This document shows positions 34,696 through 43,162 of a DNA stretch of 64,000 nucleotides, piece by piece (positions within the stretch are counted from its first letter, which is position 1; each line of letters opens with the position of its first letter). Under the pieces are notes generated by a model. It ran no database searches, had not been told where the DNA came from, and worked only from the letters and a program-made list of their open reading frames with translations. The translations under genes were made by a program, and so were the position numbers. The stretch comes from Pseudomonas sputi. Lineage in GTDB: Bacteria > Pseudomonadota > Gammaproteobacteria > Pseudomonadales > Pseudomonadaceae. Location of the stretch: positions 62,001-126,000 of the forward strand of contig NZ_BQHI01000007.1 in assembly GCF_021603585.1 (NCBI RefSeq), given 5' to 3'.

Positions 34696-36245
34696 CCGCG
34701 CCAGACTTCACGCAAACGGGCCAGAGCCGACTTGATCGCCGGCTCCGGCACCGCCGCAAAACCCAGCACCAGACCGGCACGCCGATCAAGCGGCGTCGTC
34801 GAGTCCGGCAGCCAGTACTTGCTCAAGCCATGGATCTCCACCTCCACACTGGCGGCCTGCTCGATCAATTGCTGTTCACGGGCTACGCTGTCGACCGCCA
34901 CCGTGAGATGCAGGCCGGCCGATACCGCCGGCAGCTCACCCACCCCCGTGATTCCCTGAGGCCAGCCATCGATCAGAGCGTTACGCCGGCTCAGGGCTGC
35001 CCGACGCATCCGCCGGATATGCCGCTGGAAGTGCCCGGCCGCCATGAATTCGGCCATCACCGCTTGAGTGCTCACTTCGGAGTGCCGGACATCCACCGCC
35101 CGCCGTTGCGCAAACGCTTCCACCAGCCCCGGCGGCAACACCAGATAACCCAGGCGCAACGCCGGGAACGCGACCTTGCCGAAAGTGCCGACATACAACA
35201 CGCGGCCCAGGCGGTCGAGCGCCGCCAGCGGGGCCAATGGTGCGCCGGTGTAGCGGTACTCGCCGTCGTAGTCGTCCTCGACGATCCAGCCGCCGGTGCG
35301 CTCGGCCCAGGCCAGCAATTCCAGACGTCGCGCCAGGCTCATCACCACGCCGGTCGGGTATTGATGAGACGGCGTGACATAAGCCACCCGGCAATCTTCG
35401 GCGGCCGCCAGTGCCGCGCAGTCGATACCCTCTTCGTCCACGGCAATGCCATGCAATCGACCACCGGCCAGCGCAAAGGCATGACCCGCTGCGCGGTAGC
35501 CGGGATTCTCGATGCCCACCCCGGCGCCCGGCTCCACCAGCAACTGTGCACAAAGGCTGATTGCCTGTTGCGCGCCACTGGTGATCACAATTTGCTCAGC
35601 CGAGCACTGCATGCCCCGCGAACTGCGCAAATAAGCGGCGATCAGACCGCGCAATCGCGCATCACCCGCCGGGTCGCCGTAACACAGTTGCTGCAAATCG
35701 GGCTTGCGCCAGAACGCCGCGTTCAGCTTGGCCCAGACGTCGAACGGGAACAGATCGAACGCCGGAACACCGACCCGGAAGGCCCGTGGCGGTCCACTCG
35801 GTGGCGTCGGCAAATGGTTCTGCTCAAGCCGTTGCAACGCACCGCTGTGGATAACTTTGCTGGATAAATGCCCAGTGGATTTGACCGAAATTGTGGATAA
35901 GGCTGTGGGTAAGCCTGTTGAAAACCCTGTGGATACTTTTGTGGATAATTTTTCCGCTGGTGCCACCGATTGCGGCAACTGCGCCACGTAAGTGCCGTCC
36001 CCGACCCGCCCTTCGATGAAACCTTCGGCATACAGCTGATCGTAGGCACGCACCACGCTGTTGCGCGAAATCCCCAGCGCCGCCGCCAGATCGCGGCTCG
36101 CCGGCAACCGCGTGCCGCTGGCCAGGCGCCCGTCGAGCACCCGCAGGCGCAAGGCCTGGTAGAGCTGACGGCTCAGGCCTTTGCGGCGGTCGAGTTCGAT
36201 ACCGGCAGGGTTGAACGGCAGCGACAGCGTGGTGGAATCAGGCAT
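34677..36245 (-). CDS. MocR/PdxR-type GntR-aminotransferase regulator
   Basis: 522 aa. The GntR winged helix is at about 22-88 (LPASRDLAAALGISRNSVVRAYDQL). The aminotransferase-like PLP domain is at about 155-515, with the PLP Lys expected in YVGTFGKVAFPALRLGYL. Between them is an unusual Ser/Thr repeat linker (about 99-136, LST / STG units) whose DNA is a row of DnaA-box sequences. Such regulators sense PLP or an amino-acid derivative. It is divergent from the PaiB/GNAT operon, with an inverted-repeat operator in between. Confidence 0.9.
   Translation of the reverse strand: MPDSTTLSLPFNPAGIELDRRKGLSRQLYQALRLRVLDGRLASGTRLPASRDLAAALGISRNSVVRAYDQLYAEGFIEGRVGDGTYVAQLPQSVAPAEKLSTKVSTGFSTGLPTALSTISVKSTGHLSSKVIHSGALQRLEQNHLPTPPSGPPRAFRVGVPAFDLFPFDVWAKLNAAFWRKPDLQQLCYGDPAGDARLRGLIAAYLRSSRGMQCSAEQIVITSGAQQAISLCAQLLVEPGAGVGIENPGYRAAGHAFALAGGRLHGIAVDEEGIDCAALAAAEDCRVAYVTPSHQYPTGVVMSLARRLELLAWAERTGGWIVEDDYDGEYRYTGAPLAPLAALDRLGRVLYVGTFGKVAFPALRLGYLVLPPGLVEAFAQRRAVDVRHSEVSTQAVMAEFMAAGHFQRHIRRMRRAALSRRNALIDGWPQGITGVGELPAVSAGLHLTVAVDSVAREQQLIEQAASVEVEIHGLSKYWLPDSTTPLDRRAGLVLGFAAVPEPAIKSALARLREVWRGYSSFG
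35846..35948 (-). other. Cluster of DnaA boxes inside the MocR linker
   Basis: Three exact TTATCCACA boxes in the same orientation on the minus strand: 35940-35948, 35892-35900 and 35846-35854. Two one-mismatch boxes lie at 35904-35912 (TTACCCACA) and 35928-35936 (GTATCCACA), and a two-mismatch one at 35859-35867. The first two exact boxes encode L-S-T in frame, while the third is read in another frame (V-I-H-S). The DNA motif is therefore kept regardless of the peptide. Confidence 0.7.
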
Positions 36246-36262
36246 GGCAATGGACCTATGAA

Positions 36263-36295
36263 ATTGGTCATCAATGGCTCTTACAACAGACCAAT
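36263..36295. promoter_or_regulatory. Inverted-repeat operator between MocR gene and paiB
   Basis: ATTGGTC (36263-36269) and GACCAAT (36289-36295), exact 7-bp arms 19 bases apart, lie in the 92-base divergent gap. This fits a MocR-family dimer site covering both promoters. Confidence 0.6.
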
Positions 36296-36337
36296 AGCCT
36301 GCCTACGATGCAGGCATTCACCAAGGAAATTTTCTCT

Positions 36338-36961
36338 ATGTACACGCCCCGCGCCTTTGCCATCGACGACCTGTCGCAACTGCACGAATTGATCCTCGCC
36401 ACCCGCCTCGCCATTCTGGTGACCCACGGCGAGCAAGGCTTGCAGGCCAGCCATGTGCCGGTGTTGCTGCATCGCGAACAAGGTCCGAACGGCACGCTCT
36501 ACGGGCATCTGGCCAAGGCCAATCCACAGTGGAAAGACCTGCGTGATGGCGCCGAGGCCATGCTGATTTTTCCCGGTGCCGATGCCTACGTCAGCCCGGG
36601 GTTTTACCCGAGCAAGGCCGAGCACGGCAAAGTGGTGCCGACCTGGAACTACGTCGCCGTACACGCCTATGGCCACGCCGAAACCTTCAGTGATGGCGGT
36701 CGGCTGCTGGACATCGTCAGCACCCTCACCGATCGCCATGAAGCGGGCCGCGCCCAGCCCTGGTCGGTCGACGACGCCCCGGCCGATTACATCGACGGCA
36801 TGCTCAAGGCCATCGTCGGGTTCGCCATTCCCATTGACCGCCTCGAAGGCAAGCGCAAGCTCAGCCAGAACCGCAGCCCTGAAGACATCGCCGGCGTGCG
36901 CGAAGGCCTGGCCGCCAGCCCCGACATCAACGATCAAACCCTCGCTCACTTGATGCGTTAA
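36338..36961 (+). CDS. PaiB-type FMN-binding protein
   Basis: 207 aa. The flavin-reductase/PNPOx-like split barrel begins MYTPRAFAIDDLSQLHELI and contains ATRLAILVTHG, NPQWKDL and the family signature FYPSKAEHGKVVPTWNYVAVHAYG. PaiB proteins are called FMN-binding negative transcriptional regulators; the DNA role is not well proven. The start ATG 36338 has AAGGAA upstream. It is the first gene of a tight operon with two acetyltransferases, controlled by the divergent MocR protein. PaiB next to a GNAT recalls the Bacillus paiAB pair. Confidence 0.88.
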   Translation: MYTPRAFAIDDLSQLHELILATRLAILVTHGEQGLQASHVPVLLHREQGPNGTLYGHLAKANPQWKDLRDGAEAMLIFPGADAYVSPGFYPSKAEHGKVVPTWNYVAVHAYGHAETFSDGGRLLDIVSTLTDRHEAGRAQPWSVDDAPADYIDGMLKAIVGFAIPIDRLEGKRKLSQNRSPEDIAGVREGLAASPDINDQTLAHLMR

Positions 36962-36971
36962 GGAAATCACC

Positions 36972-37418
36972 ATGAGTCAGATCGACATCCGTCCGGTCAG
37001 CGCCGCCGATCACGCCGCCTGGCTGGCGCTGTGGCAGGCCTACCTGCGCTTCTACAACACGGAATTGCCGGACGCCGTCAGCCAAAGCACCTGGCAGCGC
37101 TTTCTCGACCCGAATGAACCGACCCACGCCGCCCTCGCCTGGGCCGACGGCAAAGCGGTGGGCATGGTGCATTTCATCTACCATCGTTCGAACTGGAGCA
37201 TCGAAAACTCCTGCTACCTGCAAGACCTGCTGGTGGAGCCGCCAACCCGTGGCACCGGCGTCGGTCGCCTGCTGATCGAATACGTGTACGCCACGGCCAA
37301 GGCCGACGGTTGCTGCAAGGTCCACTGGCTGACCCACGAAACCAACGCCACGGCGATCCAGCTCTACGAGCGCATCGCCGAACGCCCGGGTTTCATCCAG
37401 TTTCGCAAAGCCATTTAA
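36972..37418 (+). CDS. GNAT acetyltransferase (PaiA-like position)
   Basis: 148 aa single GNAT domain. The acetyl-CoA loop is in LLVEPPTRGTGVGRLLIEYVY (Q/RxxGxG/A type), followed by the ETNATAIQLYER helix. It probably N-acetylates a small amine or amino acid. It is 10 bases after paiB and 11 bases before the next GNAT gene, so all three are co-transcribed. The substrate cannot be told. Confidence 0.88.
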   Translation: MSQIDIRPVSAADHAAWLALWQAYLRFYNTELPDAVSQSTWQRFLDPNEPTHAALAWADGKAVGMVHFIYHRSNWSIENSCYLQDLLVEPPTRGTGVGRLLIEYVYATAKADGCCKVHWLTHETNATAIQLYERIAERPGFIQFRKAI

Positions 37419-37429
37419 GGAGCCTGCAC

Positions 37430-38101
37430 ATGACAACTTCACTTGCTGACTGGAAAGGCGTGCCGCCACCCTCGACCACCCTGATCGAAGGCCGCTTCAT
37501 CCGTCTGGAAAAACTCAACCCGGCACGCCACGGCGATGACCTGTTCAACGCGCTGCAAGGCCCCGGCGCCGACCCGAAACTCTGGGATTACTTGCCCTAC
37601 GGGCCGTTTCCGGAACGCAGCGTCTTCAATGACTGGCTGAACAACCACGCCGCCCATAGCGATCCGTACTTCTTCAGCGTCATCGACCGCGCCAGCGGCC
37701 AGGTGCAAGGCCTTCTCAGCCTGATGTCGATCGTCCCGGCCCAGGGCCGCATCGAAATCGGCCACGTCACCTTTGGCGCGCCGATGCAGCGTTCGCCGAA
37801 AAGCACCGAGGCGGTCTACCTGCTCGCGAAGGAATCATTTGCCCTCGGCTACCGCCGCCTGGAATGGAAATGCAACAACGGCAACGCCCGCTCCAAATAC
37901 GCGGCCGAGCGCCTGGGCTTCAGCTTCGAAGGTGTGTTTCGCCAGCACATGGTGGTCAAGGGCCAGAACCGCGATACCGCGTGGTACTCGATTCTGGACT
38001 CGGAATGGCCGGCGATTGCGGCCGGGTTCGAGCGCTGGTTGAGCGATGAGAATCAGACGGCTGAGGGGCAGGTGAAGGGGTTGGTTGAGTGCCGCGCTTA
38101 A
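37430..38101 (+). CDS. GNAT acetyltransferase, RimJ/RimL-like
   Basis: 223 aa. RimJ/RimL-type elements are FIRLEKLNPARHGDDLF, LWDYLPYGPF, IGHVTFGAPMQRSPKSTEAVYLL (acetyl-CoA loop) and ECKNGNARSK-like WKCNNGNARSKYAAERLGF. It may acetylate an N-terminal amino group or a small metabolite. AAGGAG stands 8 bases before ATG 37430. It is the last gene of the paiB operon. Confidence 0.88.
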   Translation: MTTSLADWKGVPPPSTTLIEGRFIRLEKLNPARHGDDLFNALQGPGADPKLWDYLPYGPFPERSVFNDWLNNHAAHSDPYFFSVIDRASGQVQGLLSLMSIVPAQGRIEIGHVTFGAPMQRSPKSTEAVYLLAKESFALGYRRLEWKCNNGNARSKYAAERLGFSFEGVFRQHMVVKGQNRDTAWYSILDSEWPAIAAGFERWLSDENQTAEGQVKGLVECRA

Positions 38102-38136
38102 AGCTCAATCGAAATTAAGTATGTTGCGTTGCGGGT

Positions 38137-38415
38137 TCAGCTGTTATCGCGTCGAACCCGCACCACACCCATCTTCAGCCCGAACGGGCGAAACACGGCG
38201 TTCAGCGATTTAAGCGTCTGATTACCCTCTCCATGTTCGATGTGCACCAACGTACGCACCGAAATCTTGCACATCCTCGCGAACTGGGTCTGATGCAGCC
38301 CGGTCACTTCCACGCGCAAACGGCGAACGGCTTCACCGATTTCTAAGGTTCCTTGAGCCAGTGCTTCTTGAATGCTTTCGATGAGCACGGTGCGCTCGGC
38401 GACAGTCATGCTCAT
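38137..38415 (-). CDS. hipB: HipB-like antitoxin, Xre-type HTH
   Basis: 92 aa from ATG 38415. The HTH lies in GLHQTQFARMCKISVRTLVHIEHGEGNQTLKSL (about residues 40-75). It should bind and neutralise HipA and repress the operon through the four palindromes upstream of hipA. Its ATG overlaps the hipA stop (ATGA), so it is translated after the toxin. This reverses the hipBA order of E. coli. The N-terminal 35 residues form an extra helix. Confidence 0.85.
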   Translation of the reverse strand: MSMTVAERTVLIESIQEALAQGTLEIGEAVRRLRVEVTGLHQTQFARMCKISVRTLVHIEHGEGNQTLKSLNAVFRPFGLKMGVVRVRRDNS

Positions 38416-39764
38416 TTCAGATCCCACTCTTTCAATCGTTGCTCCAGGTTTTTCAGGTGGACGCCCGGATGATTCATTGTCCGGTCAGGCAAACCGCTGG
38501 CGCTCAAAATGTCCGGCAACTCGGCCAGGCACTGCGCATCTTCACGCAATCGCTCGAAAGATTCCGGCGCGTCGGACAACCCTGCCAATGGGTCATCCGG
38601 ATCGGAAATATCCGCCAATGCGCGACAAACCCCTCGCCAATCGACATCTCCCGCCCTCTCCAGCTCTTTTGGCCATTTGGTCGTGCGGGTCACACCTTCG
38701 TCATCCATGACCATGGGGGCCAGATCATAAATGGGGGCCAAACGATACGAGCCCTCGTCACGAATGATTGCGGTATTGCGACCGTGGTTATCCGAGTTAC
38801 CAAGAATTTTGTTGATCAGGTCCCGACGTAAATAGTCCGCCACCAGTGCCGGAATCTGATCCGCTTGCCCCGCATTGCGCCAGAGTTCGGCGAGCATGCG
38901 AATGACATCCATATGGCTCATAGCGCTTCCCGGCGTCGTCACTTCGGCCAGCGAATAAATCGACTCCACGGCAAAACGCTCTACCCCTCGGCTCGTCACC
39001 TGGCGATCAAAACGCTGCATCCACAAGCTGGGTTTGTTCGCTTCCTCTAACGCCAGACCTTCTGCCGCGACGGTTTCGATGCCCAGCGCCTGAAGCGCCT
39101 GGTAGTAGTGGAATTCGCTGCGCAGGATGTCTTGATCGGTTTGACCTCCCTTATTCCGGGCGAACTTCACGAACCAGTGCTGATGGACGTTTTCATCATC
39201 CAGCACGGCATCGGGATACAAAAGACCGGCGTGATTCTCTGCCAGAAGAATCTTGGGAGCCTCACCTCCGGCCCCTGTCGCCCCACCAATCGCAGCTCCC
39301 ATTTCATAGGCATATTCAAGGAAGCGGTGGTCACGGCTGACGACCTCCTGACGCTGAAAACCGATGGGCTTGCGCTCATCGACAGCCTCGGCCGATTCTT
39401 TTATCCGCATGTTGCCGATCGGAGCTGGAGTGCAGCGACCAAGCAGATAAAGATCGGCACTGATGCCTGCAGGTTTCTCCAGCCCCAGACGTGCAAGAAG
39501 AAACCTTTTAGCGGCGCCTGCCGGCGCGATGTCATGCACGAATGCAGGCGTGATGGATCGCCGGCCTTCCCAATCAAGGGGGAACAGCGCACTCACGGCC
39601 TTGGAAAAAGGGGAGCCGATGGCCTCAATGTTCTCGACCAGATACGCCGACTCGTAGCCAAAGCTGCAGCGGCTTTCGAAGCCTTTTTCGGGCGAGTCGA
39701 AACTCAACACCATCGCGTCGTGCCATTTGCCGGCGTTGAATATCTGCAATGTCAGGTTGTGCAT
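38412..39764 (-). CDS. hipA: HipA-family serine/threonine kinase toxin
   Basis: 450 aa from ATG 39764 (MHNLTLQIFNAGKWHD). I prefer this start because the operators end 12 bases upstream and GAGAG precedes it. The kinase core has a Gly-rich loop (GATGAGGEAPK), WMQRFDR, the catalytic GNSDNHGRN (D325, N330) and the metal-binding D347 in APIYDLAP. HipA kinases phosphorylate a translation factor such as glutamyl-tRNA synthetase and cause dormancy, as known for E. coli; the target here is unknown. All key residues are present, so it looks active. Confidence 0.87.
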   Translation of the reverse strand: MHNLTLQIFNAGKWHDAMVLSFDSPEKGFESRCSFGYESAYLVENIEAIGSPFSKAVSALFPLDWEGRRSITPAFVHDIAPAGAAKRFLLARLGLEKPAGISADLYLLGRCTPAPIGNMRIKESAEAVDERKPIGFQRQEVVSRDHRFLEYAYEMGAAIGGATGAGGEAPKILLAENHAGLLYPDAVLDDENVHQHWFVKFARNKGGQTDQDILRSEFHYYQALQALGIETVAAEGLALEEANKPSLWMQRFDRQVTSRGVERFAVESIYSLAEVTTPGSAMSHMDVIRMLAELWRNAGQADQIPALVADYLRRDLINKILGNSDNHGRNTAIIRDEGSYRLAPIYDLAPMVMDDEGVTRTTKWPKELERAGDVDWRGVCRALADISDPDDPLAGLSDAPESFERLREDAQCLAELPDILSASGLPDRTMNHPGVHLKNLEQRLKEWDLK

Positions 39765-39776
39765 GCGGCTCTCATC

Positions 39777-39915
39777 TGCAATTAAATGCATTGCTGCGGT
39801 CGTTTGGTGAACTATAAGTGCAATATAGTGCATTTCAGAAGAACGAGAGACTCGCTAATCTGCAATAAAGTGCAAATAAAGAGTTTAAACCTCGAAATAA
39901 ACGCAAAATAATGCA
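39777..39915 (-). promoter_or_regulatory. Array of four HipB-type operators
   Basis: Minus-strand 14-mers: TGCATTATTTTGCG (39915-39902), TGCACTTTATTGCA (39874-39861), TGCACTATATTGCA (39832-39819) and TGCATTTAATTGCA (39790-39777). Starts are 41, 42 and 42 bases apart, four helical turns each. The array covers the whole upstream region of hipA. Confidence 0.8.
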
Positions 39916-40004
39916 GATGCTGCTGAGTCCGCCACGGACATCATTCTGTAAAAACCCTCCGCTATACAGGACGCCCCGCTTATAACAAAAAGGACGTTCA
40001 CCCC

Positions 40005-42962
40005 ATGCCCTTCCCGCCCCAGCGCCTGTCGTTTGCCATTGCCCTGCTGATCGCCACCAGTGCCGCCCACGGCAAGACCGTGCAGATCGACACCGCCACG
40101 ACTGCATCGCAGACATTGGGTGGCAGCGACACCCTGACGATTTCGGCGCCGGGCAGCATCACCAACAGCGGCAAAGCGGTAAGCCTCAAGGACGGCACCA
40201 GCGGGGTCGGGGTGATCATCGATAACGCCGGCAAGATCATTTCCAGCGGTGGCCGGGCCATCGACAGCAGTGGCGACCTGACCCAGGCGCGCAACTACAC
40301 CCTCTATAACCGCAGCGGCGGGCAGATTCTCGGGGCCAACGATGCGATTCGCATCGACAGCAACTTTGTCAGCGGCAGCCTGTTGATCGACAACAGTGGC
40401 ACCATTCGCTCGACCACCGGCCAGGGCCTGGATCTGGATGCGTTGCGCAGCGACGGGATGAAAACCACGATCATCAACCGCGCGGGCGGGCTGATTCGTG
40501 GCGACGCCAGCGACGGCATGAAGACCGGCGCCAATGCGACCATCAGCAACTACGGCGAGATCTCCACCGGTGACTCGCACAACGCCGACCAGAAATTCGA
40601 CGGCATCGATATCGACACCGCGGCCGGCGTCAGCGTGACCAACTACGGCGTGATTTCCGGCGGCCGGCATGGCATCACCACTGATCTGGGGGCGACGCTG
40701 GTCAATTACGGGCAGATCACCGGGCGCAACGGCTCCGGTTTCGGTTCCGATGGCGACGGCACAGTGATCAACCACGGCACCATCACTGGTGCGTATTCCG
40801 GGTTGCAAGCCAATGGCGACGGCGACGGCGTGGACATCGACAACATCGCCCACATCGAAAACTACGGCACTGTTCAAGGCGTCGGTGCCGGTGGCGTGGA
40901 CAAGGGCGGTTTCGCCAATGGCAGTGAAGGCATCGCGCTGGGCGGCGGGTACATTCTCAACGCCAAGGGCGCCCTGATCAGCGGTGCCAACAGCGCCATT
41001 CTGGTGGATGACGGCAGCGGCGGTTCGGGGCTGGCGGCCACCACGCTGCAGAACTACGGCACGATCCAGGGTCTCGACGGTTTCGGCGTGAAGTTCGTCG
41101 GTGAGTTCGCCGACAGCGTGATCAACGGCGGCACCATCAGCGGCAGCAACGGCCTGGCGCTGGATCTGGGCGGCGGCAATGACAGCCTGACCCTGCGCAG
41201 CGGCAGCCGCTTTGTCGGCGTGGTCGATGGCGGCAGCGGTTACGACCGCGTAGTGATGGATGACGCAACTGGCGGCAGCTTCGGTGCCAGCCGCAACTTT
41301 GAATGGCTGGAGATCAAACAAGGTGCCTGGACACTCACCGGCAGCGGCGACTTCAGCGATGGCGGCGCTGTACGCAACGGCGCCACTTTGATCAACCAGG
41401 GCGGCATCGCCGGCAATCTGACCGTGGACGCCAGTGGTGTGTATGCGGGCGGTGGTTCGGTGGGCAACCTCAACGTCAATGGCACATTGCGCACCGACAC
41501 CCGTCTCGGCACCGTGACCGTCGTGCACGACTTGAACATGGGCAGCGCCTCCACCCTCGCCTACGGCGTCAACGCCGATGGCAGCAGCGCGCCGGTTCAG
41601 GTTGGCGGCACGGCCAACCTCAACGGCGCAACACTGGCGCTTAATCCCGGCAGCGGCACATACCCGTGGCAGAGCCATTACACGGTGCTGCAGGCTGCGC
41701 GGGTCAACGGTACGTTCGGCGCGGTCACCAGTGACTACGCGTTCCTCACCCCGACCCTCGCCTACACGCCGACTCAGGTCGACCTGACCTACACCCGCAA
41801 TGACGTGGCGTTCAATGAATTCGCCGCCACCGGCAACGGCAGCAACGCCGCCAACAGCCTGGCCTCGATCAGCAAGAACAACGCGCTGTACAACGCCCTG
41901 CTCAACACCACGCAATCCAGCGCCGGCGCGGCCATCGAGCAACTGGCCGGCGCCAGCAACGCCAACCTGACCAGCGCCACCCTCGGCGCCAGCAGCCAGA
42001 TCGGTAACAGCATGCTCTCGGCGATGCAACAGATGGGCGGCAGTCCGGGCTTGATGGTCGGCCTCGATCCGCGCGACACACCGATCCTCGCCGCCAACGG
42101 CGTACCGTCCGAAGCGCGAAACCTGAATGATCCGAACGCCCGGGGCCGGCTCTGGCTGCAGGCCATCGGCGGCTACGGCAAGCTCGATGGCGAACACGGC
42201 AGCAGCGGCCTGGAACAACGCACCAAAGGCAGCGTACTCGGTGCCGACTGGGCACTGAATCGGCAATGGCGAGTGGGTGTGCTCGGCGGTTATTCGAAGA
42301 CCGATCTGGACGCCACCGGCGTCGACGGCAATGTCGAGAGCTGGCACGCCGGTGTTTACGCGCTGCATCAAAACGGCCCGCTGGCCTTGCGCCTCGGCGC
42401 GGCGTACAGCGGCCATCAGGGCGAAAGCAAACGCACCATCGCATTCAATGGTTTCAGCGATCGCCCCAAGGGCGATTACGACGCCGACAGCCAGCAAGCC
42501 TTCGCCGAACTCGGCTACGCCATGGGCAGCGGCCGACTGAGCGCCGAACCCTTCGCCAGCCTCGGCTACCAGCGCTATCACCGCGAGCGCTACCGGGAAA
42601 AGGGCGGCGCGGCGGCCTTGCAGGTCGACAGCCAGACTCAGGACAACTTCAGCAGCACCTTCGGCGTACGCCTGGCTCACCTCGGCTCGCTGGACAATGG
42701 CATGAGCCTGACCCCGCGCATGGCCGCCGGCTGGAAGCACACCTACGGCGATGTCAGCAGCTCGACCCGTCAGGCCTTCGTCGTTGGCGGCACCGCATTC
42801 AGCGTCGATGGCAGCTCGCTGGATCGTGACAGCCTCGTACTCGAAGCAGGGCTGGATCTGGGCATTTCCGCACGACATACGCTGGGGGTTGGATACAGCG
42901 GCGAGATTGGCAGTAACAGCCGTAATCACGGCTTGATCGGGCAGTGGCAGATGAGTTTTTGA
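40005..42962 (+). CDS. Autotransporter with beta-helix passenger
   Basis: 985 aa type Va secreted protein. Signal peptide MPFPPQRLSFAIALLIATSAAHG. The passenger (about 25-600) is a right-handed beta-helix with many short repeats of the type NYGxIxG and xGxxxxxxGxxITN. A linker rich in S/N/A follows, then a C-terminal 12-strand autotransporter barrel (about 700-985) ending in Phe (GQWQMSF). No protease, lipase or adhesion motif is evident. A paralogous barrel gene follows 200 bases downstream. Confidence 0.9.
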   Translation: MPFPPQRLSFAIALLIATSAAHGKTVQIDTATTASQTLGGSDTLTISAPGSITNSGKAVSLKDGTSGVGVIIDNAGKIISSGGRAIDSSGDLTQARNYTLYNRSGGQILGANDAIRIDSNFVSGSLLIDNSGTIRSTTGQGLDLDALRSDGMKTTIINRAGGLIRGDASDGMKTGANATISNYGEISTGDSHNADQKFDGIDIDTAAGVSVTNYGVISGGRHGITTDLGATLVNYGQITGRNGSGFGSDGDGTVINHGTITGAYSGLQANGDGDGVDIDNIAHIENYGTVQGVGAGGVDKGGFANGSEGIALGGGYILNAKGALISGANSAILVDDGSGGSGLAATTLQNYGTIQGLDGFGVKFVGEFADSVINGGTISGSNGLALDLGGGNDSLTLRSGSRFVGVVDGGSGYDRVVMDDATGGSFGASRNFEWLEIKQGAWTLTGSGDFSDGGAVRNGATLINQGGIAGNLTVDASGVYAGGGSVGNLNVNGTLRTDTRLGTVTVVHDLNMGSASTLAYGVNADGSSAPVQVGGTANLNGATLALNPGSGTYPWQSHYTVLQAARVNGTFGAVTSDYAFLTPTLAYTPTQVDLTYTRNDVAFNEFAATGNGSNAANSLASISKNNALYNALLNTTQSSAGAAIEQLAGASNANLTSATLGASSQIGNSMLSAMQQMGGSPGLMVGLDPRDTPILAANGVPSEARNLNDPNARGRLWLQAIGGYGKLDGEHGSSGLEQRTKGSVLGADWALNRQWRVGVLGGYSKTDLDATGVDGNVESWHAGVYALHQNGPLALRLGAAYSGHQGESKRTIAFNGFSDRPKGDYDADSQQAFAELGYAMGSGRLSAEPFASLGYQRYHRERYREKGGAAALQVDSQTQDNFSSTFGVRLAHLGSLDNGMSLTPRMAAGWKHTYGDVSSSTRQAFVVGGTAFSVDGSSLDRDSLVLEAGLDLGISARHTLGVGYSGEIGSNSRNHGLIGQWQMSF

Positions 42963-43162
42963 GATTTCGCCAATCCAGATTTCAGCGGGCGTTGTAGGTA
43001 AAGGCGTCGGGTCGATTGGGTAATCATGGTGGATTCATTACCCGCCGGCGCCCGGGCTACAAAAGCAGACGCCATCACCTGCATCCGGCTCGGAATTGCC
43101 CGGCATCGGCGCACCGGCGTCGACTTTTACAGTTTGGCCTCACTTCACCTGAGGCGAACGGA

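Noticed and set aside
39764-39833. hipA starting at 39833 or 39791
   Set aside because: These starts overlap operator palindromes and lack an RBS; the HipA N-terminus pattern begins at 39764.
39885-42929. Long open frame of about 1000 codons opposite the first autotransporter gene
   Set aside because: It is a mirror of a GC-rich coding strand with repeats, has no RBS or recognisable domain, and the plus-strand gene has a signal peptide and a barrel.
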